Shown: piece by piece, positions 34,249 through 42,776 of the stretch
Position numbering within the stretch: position 1 is the first letter of the stretch
Layout of the letters: the number at the start of each line of letters is the position of its first letter
Assembly (NCBI GenBank): GCA_965659715.1
Contig: CBFHXE010000013.1
Coordinates: 1-46,000, forward strand
DNA: 46,000 nucleotides
Direction of reading: 5' to 3'
Source of the DNA: CABZJG01 sp965659715
Lineage (GTDB): Bacteria; Pseudomonadota; Alphaproteobacteria; Rhodobacterales; Rhodobacteraceae
The notes under the pieces: generated by a model
What the model was told of the DNA's origin: nothing
Seen by the model: only the letters and a program-made list of their open reading frames with translations
The model's database searches: none
Position numbers and translations under genes: made by a program

Positions 34249-35109
34249 ATGGCTGACGCCGTCACATTGTTTGAAGTTGGCCCGCGCGATGGGCTTCAAA
34301 ACGAACCCCGGTCTATTCCCGCCAAAGATAAAATCCACTTGGTTAACGAATTGTCGGCCTGTGGATTTCAAAAAATCGAGGTGACAAGTTTTGTCAGCCC
34401 CAAGTGGGTGCCGCAAATGGCCGACGCCACCGAGGTTTTAAGCACAATAGATCGCCGTGCAGGGGTATCCTATGCCGCCTTGACGCCAAACGCGCGCGGC
34501 TTTGAAGATGCCGTAGCGGCCAAGGCGGATGAGGTGGCGATTTTTGGCGCGGCTTCTGAAGGCTTTAGCCAAGCCAATATAAATTGCTCTATCGCCGAAA
34601 GCCTTGCCCGCTTTGTCCCCATCATTGAGGCGGCTCGGGCGGCTGATATTCCGGTGCGTGGATATGTGTCCTGCATCACCGAATGCCCCTATGATGGGGC
34701 TGTGCCGCCTGATACGGTCGCGGCGGTTGCGCAAGATTTGTTCGATATGGGCTGTTATGAAATCAGCCTTGGCGATACAATTGGCGCGGCCACGCCCAAG
34801 ACAATCAATGCGGTGCTTGATGCGGTTTTAGAGCGATTGCCCGCTGCCGTTCTGGCCGGTCATTATCACGACACCAACGGGCAGGCTCTGGCTAATATCG
34901 AAACATCACTGGCCCGGGGGGTGCGGGTATTTGATGCGGCCGTTGGTGGTTTGGGCGGCTGTCCTTATGCTCCGGGTGCCAAGGGCAATGTCGCCACCGA
35001 AGCTGTGGCCCAGCGTGTTGCAAGCCTCGGCTTTGAGACCGGGCTAGATGTGCAAAGGCTGCAGAGCGCTGCAAAATTTGCCAAAGAGTTAAGGACTGAA
35101 AATGGATGA
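34249..35109 (+). CDS. Hydroxymethylglutaryl-CoA lyase
   Basis: 286 residues of the HMGL-like TIM-barrel family. The N-terminal LFEVGPRDGLQNEPR holds the metal and substrate arginine, and VGGLGGCPYAPGAKGNVATE near the C-terminus holds the catalytic cysteine. It splits HMG-CoA to acetyl-CoA and acetoacetate, the last step of leucine breakdown (mvaB, hmgL or liuE in different organisms). Its stop overlaps the start of the next gene by eight bases. The upstream leucine genes (isovaleryl-CoA dehydrogenase, methylcrotonyl-CoA carboxylase) are not adjacent. Confidence 0.95.
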   Translation: MADAVTLFEVGPRDGLQNEPRSIPAKDKIHLVNELSACGFQKIEVTSFVSPKWVPQMADATEVLSTIDRRAGVSYAALTPNARGFEDAVAAKADEVAIFGAASEGFSQANINCSIAESLARFVPIIEAARAADIPVRGYVSCITECPYDGAVPPDTVAAVAQDLFDMGCYEISLGDTIGAATPKTINAVLDAVLERLPAAVLAGHYHDTNGQALANIETSLARGVRVFDAAVGGLGGCPYAPGAKGNVATEAVAQRVASLGFETGLDVQRLQSAAKFAKELRTENG

Positions 35110-35887
35110 GTTTACCACCATTTCAACGGATATTGACGCGCGCGGTGTCGTATATCTAAACCTCAACCGACCAGAGAAGAAAAATGCGCTATCGGCGCTG
35201 ATGATTTCTGAACTGACCGAATTTGCGGGCAGCATCGCAAATGAAACGGCCGCGCGGGTGGTTGTACTTCGCGGTGCAGGGGATGTTTTTTGTGCTGGCG
35301 GCGACTTGGACTGGATGAAGGCTCAGATCAACGCAGATCGCGCTGGGCGTATGGCCGAGGCGCGTAAACTGGCACATATGCTTCAGGCCTTGAATGAACT
35401 ACCGTTGCCCTTAATCGGTGTGGTGCATGGCGGTGCATTTGGTGGCGGCGTTGGAATGGCATGTGTTTGTGATGTGGTGATTGCCGAAAGCGGCACCAAA
35501 TTTGGACTGACCGAGACCCGGCTTGGGCTTATTCCGGCAACCATCAGCCCTTATGTGATCGCCCAAATGGGTGAAGGCAAAGCTCGGCGGGTGTTTATGT
35601 CGGCGCGGATATTTTCAGCTGCTGAGGCCCAAGCGCTTGATTTGATTGCAGATCAAATGCCTGCTGCGCAACTGGAGGCCCGAATTGAGGCTGAAATAGC
35701 ACCCTATCTCAAAGTTGCTCCTGGGGCCGTAGGCGCGTCCAAAGCCCTTGCCCGTGCGCTGGGGCCAAAAATAGATGACGCGGTAATAGAAGAGACGGTC
35801 AAGCGACTTGCGGATACTTGGGAAGGCCACGAGGCGAAAGCGGGAATTGACGCTTTCTTAAATAAAACAGCGCCGCCCTGGGCTTAG
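35102..35887 (+). CDS. Enoyl-CoA hydratase, probably methylglutaconyl-CoA hydratase
   Basis: 261 residues of the crotonase family. The CoA and oxyanion segments are CAGGDLDWM and AFGGGVGMACVCDVVIAE, and the acid-base glutamate region is LTETRLGLIPATISPYV. Overlapping with HMG-CoA lyase suggests the methylglutaconyl-CoA hydratase step (liuC) just before it in leucine degradation. Crotonase substrates cannot be read reliably from sequence, so this is by context. The product would be the direct substrate of the preceding enzyme. Confidence 0.88.
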   Translation: MDEFTTISTDIDARGVVYLNLNRPEKKNALSALMISELTEFAGSIANETAARVVVLRGAGDVFCAGGDLDWMKAQINADRAGRMAEARKLAHMLQALNELPLPLIGVVHGGAFGGGVGMACVCDVVIAESGTKFGLTETRLGLIPATISPYVIAQMGEGKARRVFMSARIFSAAEAQALDLIADQMPAAQLEARIEAEIAPYLKVAPGAVGASKALARALGPKIDDAVIEETVKRLADTWEGHEAKAGIDAFLNKTAPPWA

Positions 35888-35889
35888 GT

Positions 35890-37203
35890 TTATTGGTCTA
35901 CCGAAAGACCGCTTGGGACTGTTTCGGGCACTCCTGACGGGCGCTTTGACGCGGTTTTACCGGTTAGGGCATGCATAAACGCCACCAGATCGTCGACATC
36001 TTTATCCGAAAGTCCAACCGGTTCGATATCTATCTTTTCCGCCTGCCGCGCCATTTCTAATATGTCGCTTTGGATCACAAAGTCGATCTCTTGCAGCCAT
36101 GGGACCGATGGCAGACTGGCCATATCCCGGGTCCATTCTGCGCGTGCTTTTGCAGGGTTCAAGTGGTGCCGAATGATACCTTCCAAAGTAGGGTAGGCGC
36201 CGTTATGGCCATAGGGCGCAGTAAGCGCGATATTGCGCAGCCTTGGGGTTTTAAACCGGTAGGCATCCTCAAGCGCATCGCTTTCCCCCATACGCCCCAC
36301 ATCGCGAGGCATCGGATCAAAGCGCCGCGTGCGCCCTGGACCAAAAGCGGGCAAGCCAAGCGCATGAAACTTTTGATCGCTAAGCAAAGGGCCACTGTGG
36401 CACGAACTACAATTGGCCTTGCCAAAAAACAATTGCCGGCCGCGCTCGGCGGCTGGTTCAAGCGGCAGGCCATCTTTAATCAATGCATCATAAGGGCTGT
36501 CGAAATTCTGCCATTCATGATTGATAAACTGGCCCAGTGCCTCGGCGACCTCGACAATCGACACCTGCTCGGGTTTGTTGATATTGTCGAAGGCAGCAAC
36601 AAACATTTCGCCGTATTCGGGAATAATCCGCACCCGTTTGGCCAAGATCGGCCATGAGGCATCAATGCGGTCATGTACCGCGCCTGCGATTTCGTTCTCT
36701 TTGGGGTTTCCTGCCATTTCAAACTGCGCGACCATTGGAAACACCGCCTGTGCGGCGATCACCGTATCAAGACCTGATGGCAACCATTCCTCGGCTGGCG
36801 AATTGAATCCGTTGCCATAGAGATCGCTAATTTCCAAGCGTCCGTCGACAAACACCACAGTAATGGATTTATGCCCCAGGTTCCAAAGTGATGTCGCATT
36901 GCGCGGGATGCGCTTGCGAATACGGTCGTCGCCGACACCAGCCGTCCGTTCCGCACTGAGACCGCTGCCGCCTTCACCGATACCAAGGCTCAGCCCGTCG
37001 CTGCCGCCGTGATCATGATGATGGCAGGTGCCGCAACTTATATTGCGGTTGCCAGAGAGGATTTTGTCGTAAAACAGTAGCTGGCCAATTTTAACCTTAT
37101 CCGCCTCTGTCGGTTGAAATTGCTCTTTTGACAACGCCGGTGTCTGGCTATATCCAACGGAAGCCGTTAAAATTGCCAGTAAAAAGAGACCAAGGAAAAA
37201 CAT
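35890..37203 (-). CDS. Di-haem cytochrome c peroxidase-like protein (MauG/CcpA family)
   Basis: 437 residues. A short signal peptide (MFFLGLFLLAILTASVGYSQ) is followed by two c-type haem sites, CGTCHHH at about residue 59 and CSSCHSG at about 265. Surrounding motifs resemble bacterial di-haem peroxidases and MauG, e.g. FKTPRLRNIALTAPYGHNGA. It acts in the periplasm; peroxide reduction is the usual reaction, but MauG-like oxidations are possible. The start is taken at 37203 because the signal peptide begins there. No ribosome site is visible upstream. The codon abuts the start of the divergent Sel1 gene (CATATG). Confidence 0.88.
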   Translation of the reverse strand: MFFLGLFLLAILTASVGYSQTPALSKEQFQPTEADKVKIGQLLFYDKILSGNRNISCGTCHHHDHGGSDGLSLGIGEGGSGLSAERTAGVGDDRIRKRIPRNATSLWNLGHKSITVVFVDGRLEISDLYGNGFNSPAEEWLPSGLDTVIAAQAVFPMVAQFEMAGNPKENEIAGAVHDRIDASWPILAKRVRIIPEYGEMFVAAFDNINKPEQVSIVEVAEALGQFINHEWQNFDSPYDALIKDGLPLEPAAERGRQLFFGKANCSSCHSGPLLSDQKFHALGLPAFGPGRTRRFDPMPRDVGRMGESDALEDAYRFKTPRLRNIALTAPYGHNGAYPTLEGIIRHHLNPAKARAEWTRDMASLPSVPWLQEIDFVIQSDILEMARQAEKIDIEPVGLSDKDVDDLVAFMHALTGKTASKRPSGVPETVPSGLSVDQ

Positions 37204-37683
37204 ATGCGGTATTGCATCACTATTGCGTCGGCATTCGCCCTCTGGGTTGGTGCGGCTTTGGCCGAAATTGAAGAGGCGCGTGATTTGATGGAAGAGGGCA
37301 AATTTGTCGAGGCGCGCGAGCTGCTGTGGCCTGCGGCCCGCTCTGGCAATGCCGACGCTGAAGAATTGATTGGTGTCATGTACGCCATGGGTTTGGGGGT
37401 TGAGCAGGACTATCAGCGGGCGTTTGACTGGTATCTGCGCAGCTCGATGAAGGGCCATCCCGGCGCGCAATCCGGTGTGGGGTGGTATTACGAGGTTGGC
37501 CTTGGAATGCCGACGCCCGACCTGATGCGTGCCTATATGTGGTATGTTCTTTCCGCGATTGGCGGGGATCCTGATGCGGCGATCAGTCAAGAAGAAGTTG
37601 TCAAGAAAATGACCCAAGAACAAATTGAAAAAGCGCATGAACTGATCGACGATTACCGTGTTTGGCTGTACCCGTTCAGATAG
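37204..37683 (+). CDS. Secreted Sel1/TPR-like repeat protein
   Basis: 159 residues. An N-terminal signal peptide (MRYCITIASAFALWVGAALA) is followed by Sel1-type repeats built on AEELIGVMYAMGLGVEQDYQRAFDW and a second, degenerate unit, so a small helical scaffold is expected in the periplasm. AAGGA eight bases before the ATG gives a good ribosome site. It is divergent from the peroxidase-like gene with no intergenic space. The partner is unknown. Confidence 0.86.
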   Translation: MRYCITIASAFALWVGAALAEIEEARDLMEEGKFVEARELLWPAARSGNADAEELIGVMYAMGLGVEQDYQRAFDWYLRSSMKGHPGAQSGVGWYYEVGLGMPTPDLMRAYMWYVLSAIGGDPDAAISQEEVVKKMTQEQIEKAHELIDDYRVWLYPFR

Positions 37684-37842
37684 TAGCGATCAAGCGGATC
37701 AATGCAACACTCTGTGTGGCAAAAAGAGAAAAATTTTCACGTAACCTACTTTTATCAAATGATTTTTTGAATAATTTGGCAAGGCCTTGGGGGCAAGTAG
37801 TGCTTCAGTGCGTCCTAAAACCTATGGTCAAGTTGGCAAAGA

Positions 37843-38334
37843 TCAATAGTCTCCTTGGCTAAAAATCAATGGTTGGCCATCCGAAGCTGCGAAATGATCG
37901 ACATAGCCAACAATAATCGTGTGGTCGCCGCCATCATGTTGCGCGTGCAAATGACAGTCAAACCGAGCTAGTGCGTGTTTCAAGATGGGAACCTCGCGCT
38001 CATCATAATTCCAGTCTAACCCATCAAAGCCGCTACCATTTCTGGCAAAGGCATGGCTGGTTGAAAGTTGTGTTTGATCTAAAACATGGATGGAAAATGA
38101 CGTCGCTTGCACAAAGGAAGCATAGCGGCGGGTTGCTTTTGCCGGCAGCCAAAGCACCAAGGGCGGGTCAAGCGATACACTGGCAAAACTGTTGGCGGTG
38201 ATCCCCATTGGCCCGGATGGTCCATTACAGGTAACTATAGTCACTCCGGTCGCAAAGCGGCCCAATGCCGCGCGCAGTGGCATATGGTTTGGTTCGGCGG
38301 CGGCGGCCGTTTTCAAAAAGGATGGACTGGGCAT
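37843..38334 (-). CDS. Flavin reductase-like domain protein
   Basis: 163 residues of the flavin reductase-like family (HpaC/NtaB/RutF type). RFATGVTIVTCNGPSGPMGITANSFASVS covers the FMN-binding N-terminal half, and LIFSQGDY closes it. Such proteins supply reduced flavin to a partner monooxygenase; none is beside it. It overlaps the upstream aldo/keto reductase stop by one base (TAATG), so the two are coupled. Both are NAD(P)H enzymes but the joint pathway is not evident. Confidence 0.88.
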   Translation of the reverse strand: MPSPSFLKTAAAAEPNHMPLRAALGRFATGVTIVTCNGPSGPMGITANSFASVSLDPPLVLWLPAKATRRYASFVQATSFSIHVLDQTQLSTSHAFARNGSGFDGLDWNYDEREVPILKHALARFDCHLHAQHDGGDHTIIVGYVDHFAASDGQPLIFSQGDY

Positions 38335-39224
38335 TAGGGCACCTCATGGCCGAGTGCAGCGGTATAGATTTCGTACCAAGTTTGCCGATCAAGCGAGACT
38401 GATAGCGCATCTGATAGGCTCTTTATTCTCGCGATTGAATTGGTTCCCATCACCGGAATAATCTGTGCCGGATGGGCCAAAAGCCACGCCACTGCGACAG
38501 CGGAAAGATCAACGCCTTGTGTCTGGGCAATTCTGTCCAAAAGATCAGTAAGAGGCTGGTTTTTGCCGTTAAACAAAGCCCCACCTGCCAAAGGTGACCA
38601 CGCCATAACGGGGGTTGCGTTCATTTGATGAAAAGCAATGTCGCCATTGGTCAGTGCCTGATTGGCAATTACGCTAAGCTCGATCTGATTGGTGACCAGC
38701 GGTGTTTTCATGGCCGATTGCAACAGGTTCCAGTCATGGGGACGGAAATTTGAGGTACCCACTGCGCGGACTTTACCGCTTGCCACCATTTCATCAAGCG
38801 CTGCGCCAGTTTCAAAATGGTTCATGAGTGGATCGGGCCTGTGCAACAGCAAAACATCAATATGCCCGATGCCCATCAGTTGCAAAGAGTGGTCAACTGA
38901 AGTCAGTATATGCGCCCGTGTGGTGTCATAATATTTCACCCGTGCCTTTTGGTGGCGTCCAACTGGGGCAATGATATCGCATTTGGTGACAATTTCGATT
39001 TTATTACGCAACGCCGTGCCGCGCAGCGCGTTTCCAAATGTTTCCTCGGATTGATAGCCGCCATAGATGTCAGCCTGATCAATCGTAGTTATACCCTGAT
39101 CGAGGCAGGCTGTAAGTTTGTTTCGAATATGATCGACGCTCTTATCTAGGTCATCCGTGAGGCGCCATTTTCCATAGGCAAGCTGTGATACTTCAATTTG
39201 CGGGGAAAGATTAACGCGTTGCAT
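38334..39224 (-). CDS. Aldo/keto reductase
   Basis: 296 residues of the AKR superfamily, closest in pattern to the YdhF-type oxidoreductases. The catalytic tetrad can be read: Asp and Tyr in DQADIYGGYQ, Lys in IEIVTKCDI and His in VLLLHRPDPL. NADPH binding is by the late loop PVMGTNSIARI. The substrate is unknown. It starts an apparent two-gene operon with the flavin reductase and has a 512-base A/T-rich region upstream. Confidence 0.93.
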   Translation of the reverse strand: MQRVNLSPQIEVSQLAYGKWRLTDDLDKSVDHIRNKLTACLDQGITTIDQADIYGGYQSEETFGNALRGTALRNKIEIVTKCDIIAPVGRHQKARVKYYDTTRAHILTSVDHSLQLMGIGHIDVLLLHRPDPLMNHFETGAALDEMVASGKVRAVGTSNFRPHDWNLLQSAMKTPLVTNQIELSVIANQALTNGDIAFHQMNATPVMAWSPLAGGALFNGKNQPLTDLLDRIAQTQGVDLSAVAVAWLLAHPAQIIPVMGTNSIARIKSLSDALSVSLDRQTWYEIYTAALGHEVP

Positions 39225-39736
39225 GATTTTTTACTCCTGCCTCAATCAGACGTTTTGATGTTTTTGCAGCACCATGTTTCAAATCGATAACTAGTGGGTA
39301 TATTCTAAAGAGCAAAGTTGCACTTAAAAAATTAGGCTATTTAAGGTGCAATTATGGTCCTGAGAGTTCAATTAAAGTGTTTCAGTGGCTGTACAAGATA
39401 TGGCCTTAAGACAGTAAAAGCGGCTTTGATTGTGGCTAAATGGATGCGGTTTCTGGGGTAAGCTGCATTTTTTTTGGCCTTGCCACCTAGTTTTCTGTCA
39501 AGGTGCTAAGAACGTCTGCGTTTGAAATAAAGTGTGATTATTGAAGTGTTTATTGCCAATAAAGGAAAAAAATCCGCGGTTCAAAGGGAAATTAAAGAGT
39601 AAGTTTATTCGAGAATAATACCCTAAAGTATTAAAAATAGCAAAAAAGGGCGGCAAAATAAAAATAAACTTTGTATTCTCATCGGTATAAAAAATGCGGC
39701 CCATAGATGGTTGTTTGAGGTAGAGTGGGTAAAATT
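39225..39736. other. A/T-rich intergenic region upstream of the adhesin/HlyD chimera
   Basis: 512 bases with no gene I can support; the short frames are hydrophobic, Phe-rich and look spurious. It includes an imperfect dyad TTGCAC-TTAAA ... TTTAAGGTGCAA (39318-39351) and several A/T runs, and is clearly richer in A and T than the flanking genes. It probably holds the former promoter of the adhesin gene. Confidence 0.5.
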
Positions 39737-40639
39737 ATGCAGGCGATTAAGTTCGTTGTCCGTAGAGGTGCGGGTAACTTCGAGAGTGGTCTCGTCTTGG
39801 ATCAAGTCGACACTGGGCAAATTTCATTAGATTTGACAGGGGCAGCGGCAAGCGTTGGGCCTCAAGATATATCATTACATTTGGGACGCCATCAGATAAC
39901 GCACTATGGGCGGGATGGCAGCTCATTATGGATCACTCTGGCAGATGGTCGTTCTCTTGAAATCGAGAACTTTTTTTCTGCTCAGGGAACGGCTCATAGC
40001 CGATTGTTTGTCAGCTCCGACGGCCAGATTTCAGAGGTCGTTTTTGAAAATGGTGCCGGTAAAGAATTGCTCGCGCAATATCAAGGCCAAGAGGCCTGGG
40101 GCAAATGGAATCCGTCAGATAGTTTGTTGTTTTATGATGAGCCTGAGCCAATGGGACTGGCCAATGCACCGGGAGGCTATGAAGACGAAACTGTTTCCAT
40201 GCTGGATACAGGTTTGGCATTGAGGCCAGCTATGCTGACCAGTGCTGCTGCGCCTGCTGCGCTGGTTGCGGGCGCTGCATCGGCTTTAAGTGCCCTGAAT
40301 TCGGGGGAGTCTGAGACAGAGACTATTGAAAATAATGACCCCGAATCCGCAACAACCGCGACTGTTGGTTCTTCAGGCACAAGCGATGTCAGCGTGTCAA
40401 TCGCAACTGATCTTGTGGAAACCAATGGCGTAATAAGTGCTGGTGAGTTGGCTGATGGCAGTTTTACTGTCACAGGGCACATTACTCTAAATCAAGATGA
40501 TCTCTCTGCAACCCAGAGACAGATCAATATCCGGCCCGGTATGCAAGTGCAGGCGGAATTACATACAGGCGAAAAAACCATTCTAAGCTATCTGCTAAAA
40601 CCACTTTATAAATCCCGCGAAGCCCTGCGAGAGCGATAG
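39737..40639 (+). pseudogene. Chimeric remnant: BapA-type adhesin start fused to HlyD-type adaptor tail
   Basis: 300 residues in an intact frame. Residues about 40-105 resemble the BapA prefix-like domain (ISLHLGRHQITHYGRDG, LADGRSLEIENFFS). About 165-188 is the Ala-rich hydrophobic segment often next in these adhesins, and about 217-250 looks like the opening of an Ig-like repeat. From about 255 the sequence switches to INIRPGMQVQAELHTGEK and then LKPLYKSREALRER, the typical end of HlyD-family type I secretion adaptors. I read this as an internal deletion joining two genes of one locus. The ATG at 39737 is preferred; a GTG at 39725 is also possible. No type I ABC ATPase remains nearby. It may be non-functional. 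Confidence 0.7.
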
Positions 40640-40654
40640 CGTCAAACGGGTCCT

Positions 40655-41095
40655 TTAATCCGGCTGGATCAATTGGCTAAGCTGGTCGCGGTATGCTGCG
40701 GACAGGGGTATGGGTTTTCCGGTCTGCGCATCGACCTGAACTTGGCTGAAAAAACCCTCGGCAAAGGCGCGCGGTTCATCATTGCGAAAAAGTCCAACCT
40801 CATAACGCCAGGATGAAGTGCCGATATGCCCAACCCGAATGCCCGCATGAACAAGATCGGGATATCCGGCTTCGGCATGATAGACGCAGCCGCTTTCAAC
40901 CACCAAAAAGCGAATATCATCACCGCTTCGGTCAAAAACTTTGTGCTGCAACTGCCAATTGGTCACGGCCGTATCAATCAACGAATAATGGATCATATTG
41001 TTCATATGGCCATATTGATCATTGTCCATCCAGCGGGTCGGCAGAACGCTAAAATCAAAATAGGCTTGGCGCAAAGCTGGCGGGGTGCGGGGCAT
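40655..41095 (-). CDS. 4HBT-type acyl-CoA thioesterase
   Basis: 146 residues of the hot-dog fold thioesterase family. The catalytic aspartate region is RWMDNDQYGHMNNMIHYSLID near the N-terminus. It hydrolyses a short or aromatic acyl-CoA; the substrate cannot be read. The start at 41095 is chosen by the family N-terminus and AAGGA seven bases upstream; the frame open further upstream lacks similarity. It is convergent with the chimera (15 bases apart) and divergent from the HSD10-like gene by 144 bases. Confidence 0.9.
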   Translation of the reverse strand: MPRTPPALRQAYFDFSVLPTRWMDNDQYGHMNNMIHYSLIDTAVTNWQLQHKVFDRSGDDIRFLVVESGCVYHAEAGYPDLVHAGIRVGHIGTSSWRYEVGLFRNDEPRAFAEGFFSQVQVDAQTGKPIPLSAAYRDQLSQLIQPD

Positions 41096-41239
41096 GGCGT
41101 AATCCTTTTGGTTTTGGTCAAGCTGTTCACAACACAAAGTTAAAATCAAGCCTATGATCCCGGACGCAGGGTTATTCGTGCTTCGCAATTGACCTGAGCA
41201 ATAATTTTCCCAACATAGAGCCATCAGGGGAGAACCGGT

Positions 41240-42007
41240 ATGAAGATTGATGAAACAACAATTGCGGCGGTCACGGGCGGGGCTTCCGGGCTTGGGACTG
41301 CCACTGCTAAGGCACTGGCTGCATGCGGTGCAAAGGTCGCCATTCTTGATATGAACAAAGATCTGGGCACAGCCTTGGCCGCCGATCTGGGCGGGCACTT
41401 CAACGCTGTGGATGTTACCGATCCAGAGCAGGTGGGCACCGCCCTTAAAAATATTCACGGCCGCCACGGCGCGCTGCATGTTTTGGTCAATTGCGCCGGC
41501 ATTGGCACACCGGCCAAAACAGTATCCAAGGGTGTGCCCCATGATCCGGCGCTTTTTGCCAAAGTTATTGGCGTGAATTTACTTGGATCATTCAACTGCG
41601 CATCGCAAGCAGCGGCGCTGATGGTTTCGGGTGATCCGCTAAATGAGGACGGTGAGCGGGGCGTGATTATTAATACGGCCTCGGTGGCGGCATACGAAGG
41701 TCAGGTCGGGCAGGTGGCCTATGCAGCCTCAAAAGGCGGCATTGTCGGAATGACGCTTCCCATGGCGCGTGATCTTGCGCCAAACGGCGTGCGGGTGTGC
41801 AGCATTGCACCGGGTCTGTTTTTGACCCCGATGCTGCAGGGGCTGCCCGAAGATGTGCAAACCTCTCTTGGCCGGCAAGTGCCATTTCCTGCGCGGCTGG
41901 GCGCGCCTGATGAATATGCAAAACTGGTCTGCCAGATAGTTGAAAACACAATGCTCAACGGTGAGGTCATAAGGCTTGACGGGGCCATTCGCATGGCGCC
42001 GCGCTAA
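41240..42007 (+). CDS. 3-hydroxyacyl-CoA dehydrogenase type-2-like SDR (HSD10-like)
   Basis: 255 residues. The cofactor motif is VTGGASGLGTATA, a serine lies in NTASVAAYEGQVG and the catalytic YAASKGG follows. The rest (IAPGLFLTPMLQGLPE, ending GEVIRLDGAIRMAPR) matches the HSD17B10-like SDR subgroup, which oxidises 3-hydroxyacyl-CoA or 2-methyl-3-hydroxybutyryl-CoA in isoleucine and fatty-acid breakdown. The ATG at 41240 follows AGGGGAG. The stop lies in a hairpin shared with the convergent TIGR02186 gene. Confidence 0.9.
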   Translation: MKIDETTIAAVTGGASGLGTATAKALAACGAKVAILDMNKDLGTALAADLGGHFNAVDVTDPEQVGTALKNIHGRHGALHVLVNCAGIGTPAKTVSKGVPHDPALFAKVIGVNLLGSFNCASQAAALMVSGDPLNEDGERGVIINTASVAAYEGQVGQVAYAASKGGIVGMTLPMARDLAPNGVRVCSIAPGLFLTPMLQGLPEDVQTSLGRQVPFPARLGAPDEYAKLVCQIVENTMLNGEVIRLDGAIRMAPR

Positions 42008-42022
42008 GCGCGCCTTAGCGCG
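42000..42022. terminator. Hairpin carrying both convergent stop codons
   Basis: CGCGCTAAG (42000-42008) and CTTAGCGCG (42014-42022) form a perfect nine-base stem around CGCGC. Each arm contains one stop: TAA at 42005-42007 for the + gene and TAA (complement of 42015-42017) for the - gene. There is no U-tract, so termination strength is uncertain. Confidence 0.5.
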
Positions 42023-42776
42023 AACGGATAAACTGAAACACCGCCGAGGCCGACCACCCTGCAAAGATGGCAATGGCCAGTGACATCAGCCCATAAACCA
42101 GTGGGTTTTCCCGCGATAGAGCGAATAAAAACCGCTCTAGTCCAACTTTACGTACGTCAATATCGGTTTCAAATTCGCTTACCACCTGGCCGTTCCGGGT
42201 AAGGAAAATGCGGGTCTTATAATTTCCCTCGGTAACATTTGCCGGCATTTCAATTGACGTACGAAACAGAGTTTGTTGATCCACCGCGACAGTACTTTCG
42301 TGCAGTTGATAAAGACCGCTTTTCCGACGGATGCGAATAACGGCATCACTAAAACTTTGAGCATTTTCGATATGCATGGGTGCGCCAACGGAACGGATGG
42401 CACGGTTGATCGAAATTTTATGCCGCAAATCTTCTGTATCGGTGACCACTTGATCCCATGGGGCGCTTGTGGCGATGGCATAAAAGCTGGGGGCCAGGTC
42501 TACCTCAACTGTGTCGGTGTTTACCCAAATACCAAATTTGCGCTCTTTGCGCCGCACCAAAAGCGGCTCGGACGGGCCGGAAACCGCAACGATCACCTGC
42601 AAGGGAACTGCTGGAATTTTGGTTTCCCGTTTGATTGCACCAAATACAAGAATTTCCGAGCCGTCGAATGTGGCAGTGATTGCCACCTCATCATGGCTCA
42701 TGCCCAAGACAACCTCTTCGGCGCAAATCGGTGCCGTGCTGACCAGAAGTAAAAGGGCAAGAACGAGGCCGCGCAT
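42015..42776 (-). CDS. TIGR02186-type conserved membrane-anchored protein
   Basis: 253 residues. The N-terminal signal peptide (MRGLVLALLLLVSTAPICAEE) leads a periplasmic, beta-rich domain. Near the C-terminus one helix (PLVYGLMSLAIAIFAGWSAS) anchors it. The pattern matches the TIGR02186 family, whose members commonly lie beside TSUP permeases, as here. No function is established; an accessory role to the permease is inferred. The ATG at 42776 overlaps the permease stop (TGATG). A TTG just upstream is unlikely. Confidence 0.85.
   Translation of the reverse strand: MRGLVLALLLLVSTAPICAEEVVLGMSHDEVAITATFDGSEILVFGAIKRETKIPAVPLQVIVAVSGPSEPLLVRRKERKFGIWVNTDTVEVDLAPSFYAIATSAPWDQVVTDTEDLRHKISINRAIRSVGAPMHIENAQSFSDAVIRIRRKSGLYQLHESTVAVDQQTLFRTSIEMPANVTEGNYKTRIFLTRNGQVVSEFETDIDVRKVGLERFLFALSRENPLVYGLMSLAIAIFAGWSASAVFQFIRSR

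Noticed and set aside
37204..37638. An N-terminal extension of the peroxidase-like frame to 37638
   Set aside because: These 145 residues are the antisense of the Sel1 gene and would bury the signal peptide.
39498..39704. A 68-residue Phe-rich frame on the - strand upstream of the chimera
   Set aside because: It lies in A/T-rich intergenic DNA, has no ribosome site I could see and no recognisable family; hydrophobic composition follows from base bias.
41096..41542. An N-terminal extension of the thioesterase frame
   Set aside because: The open frame continues upstream into the divergent HSD10-like gene without family similarity; AAGGA before 41095 and the family N-terminus set the start.
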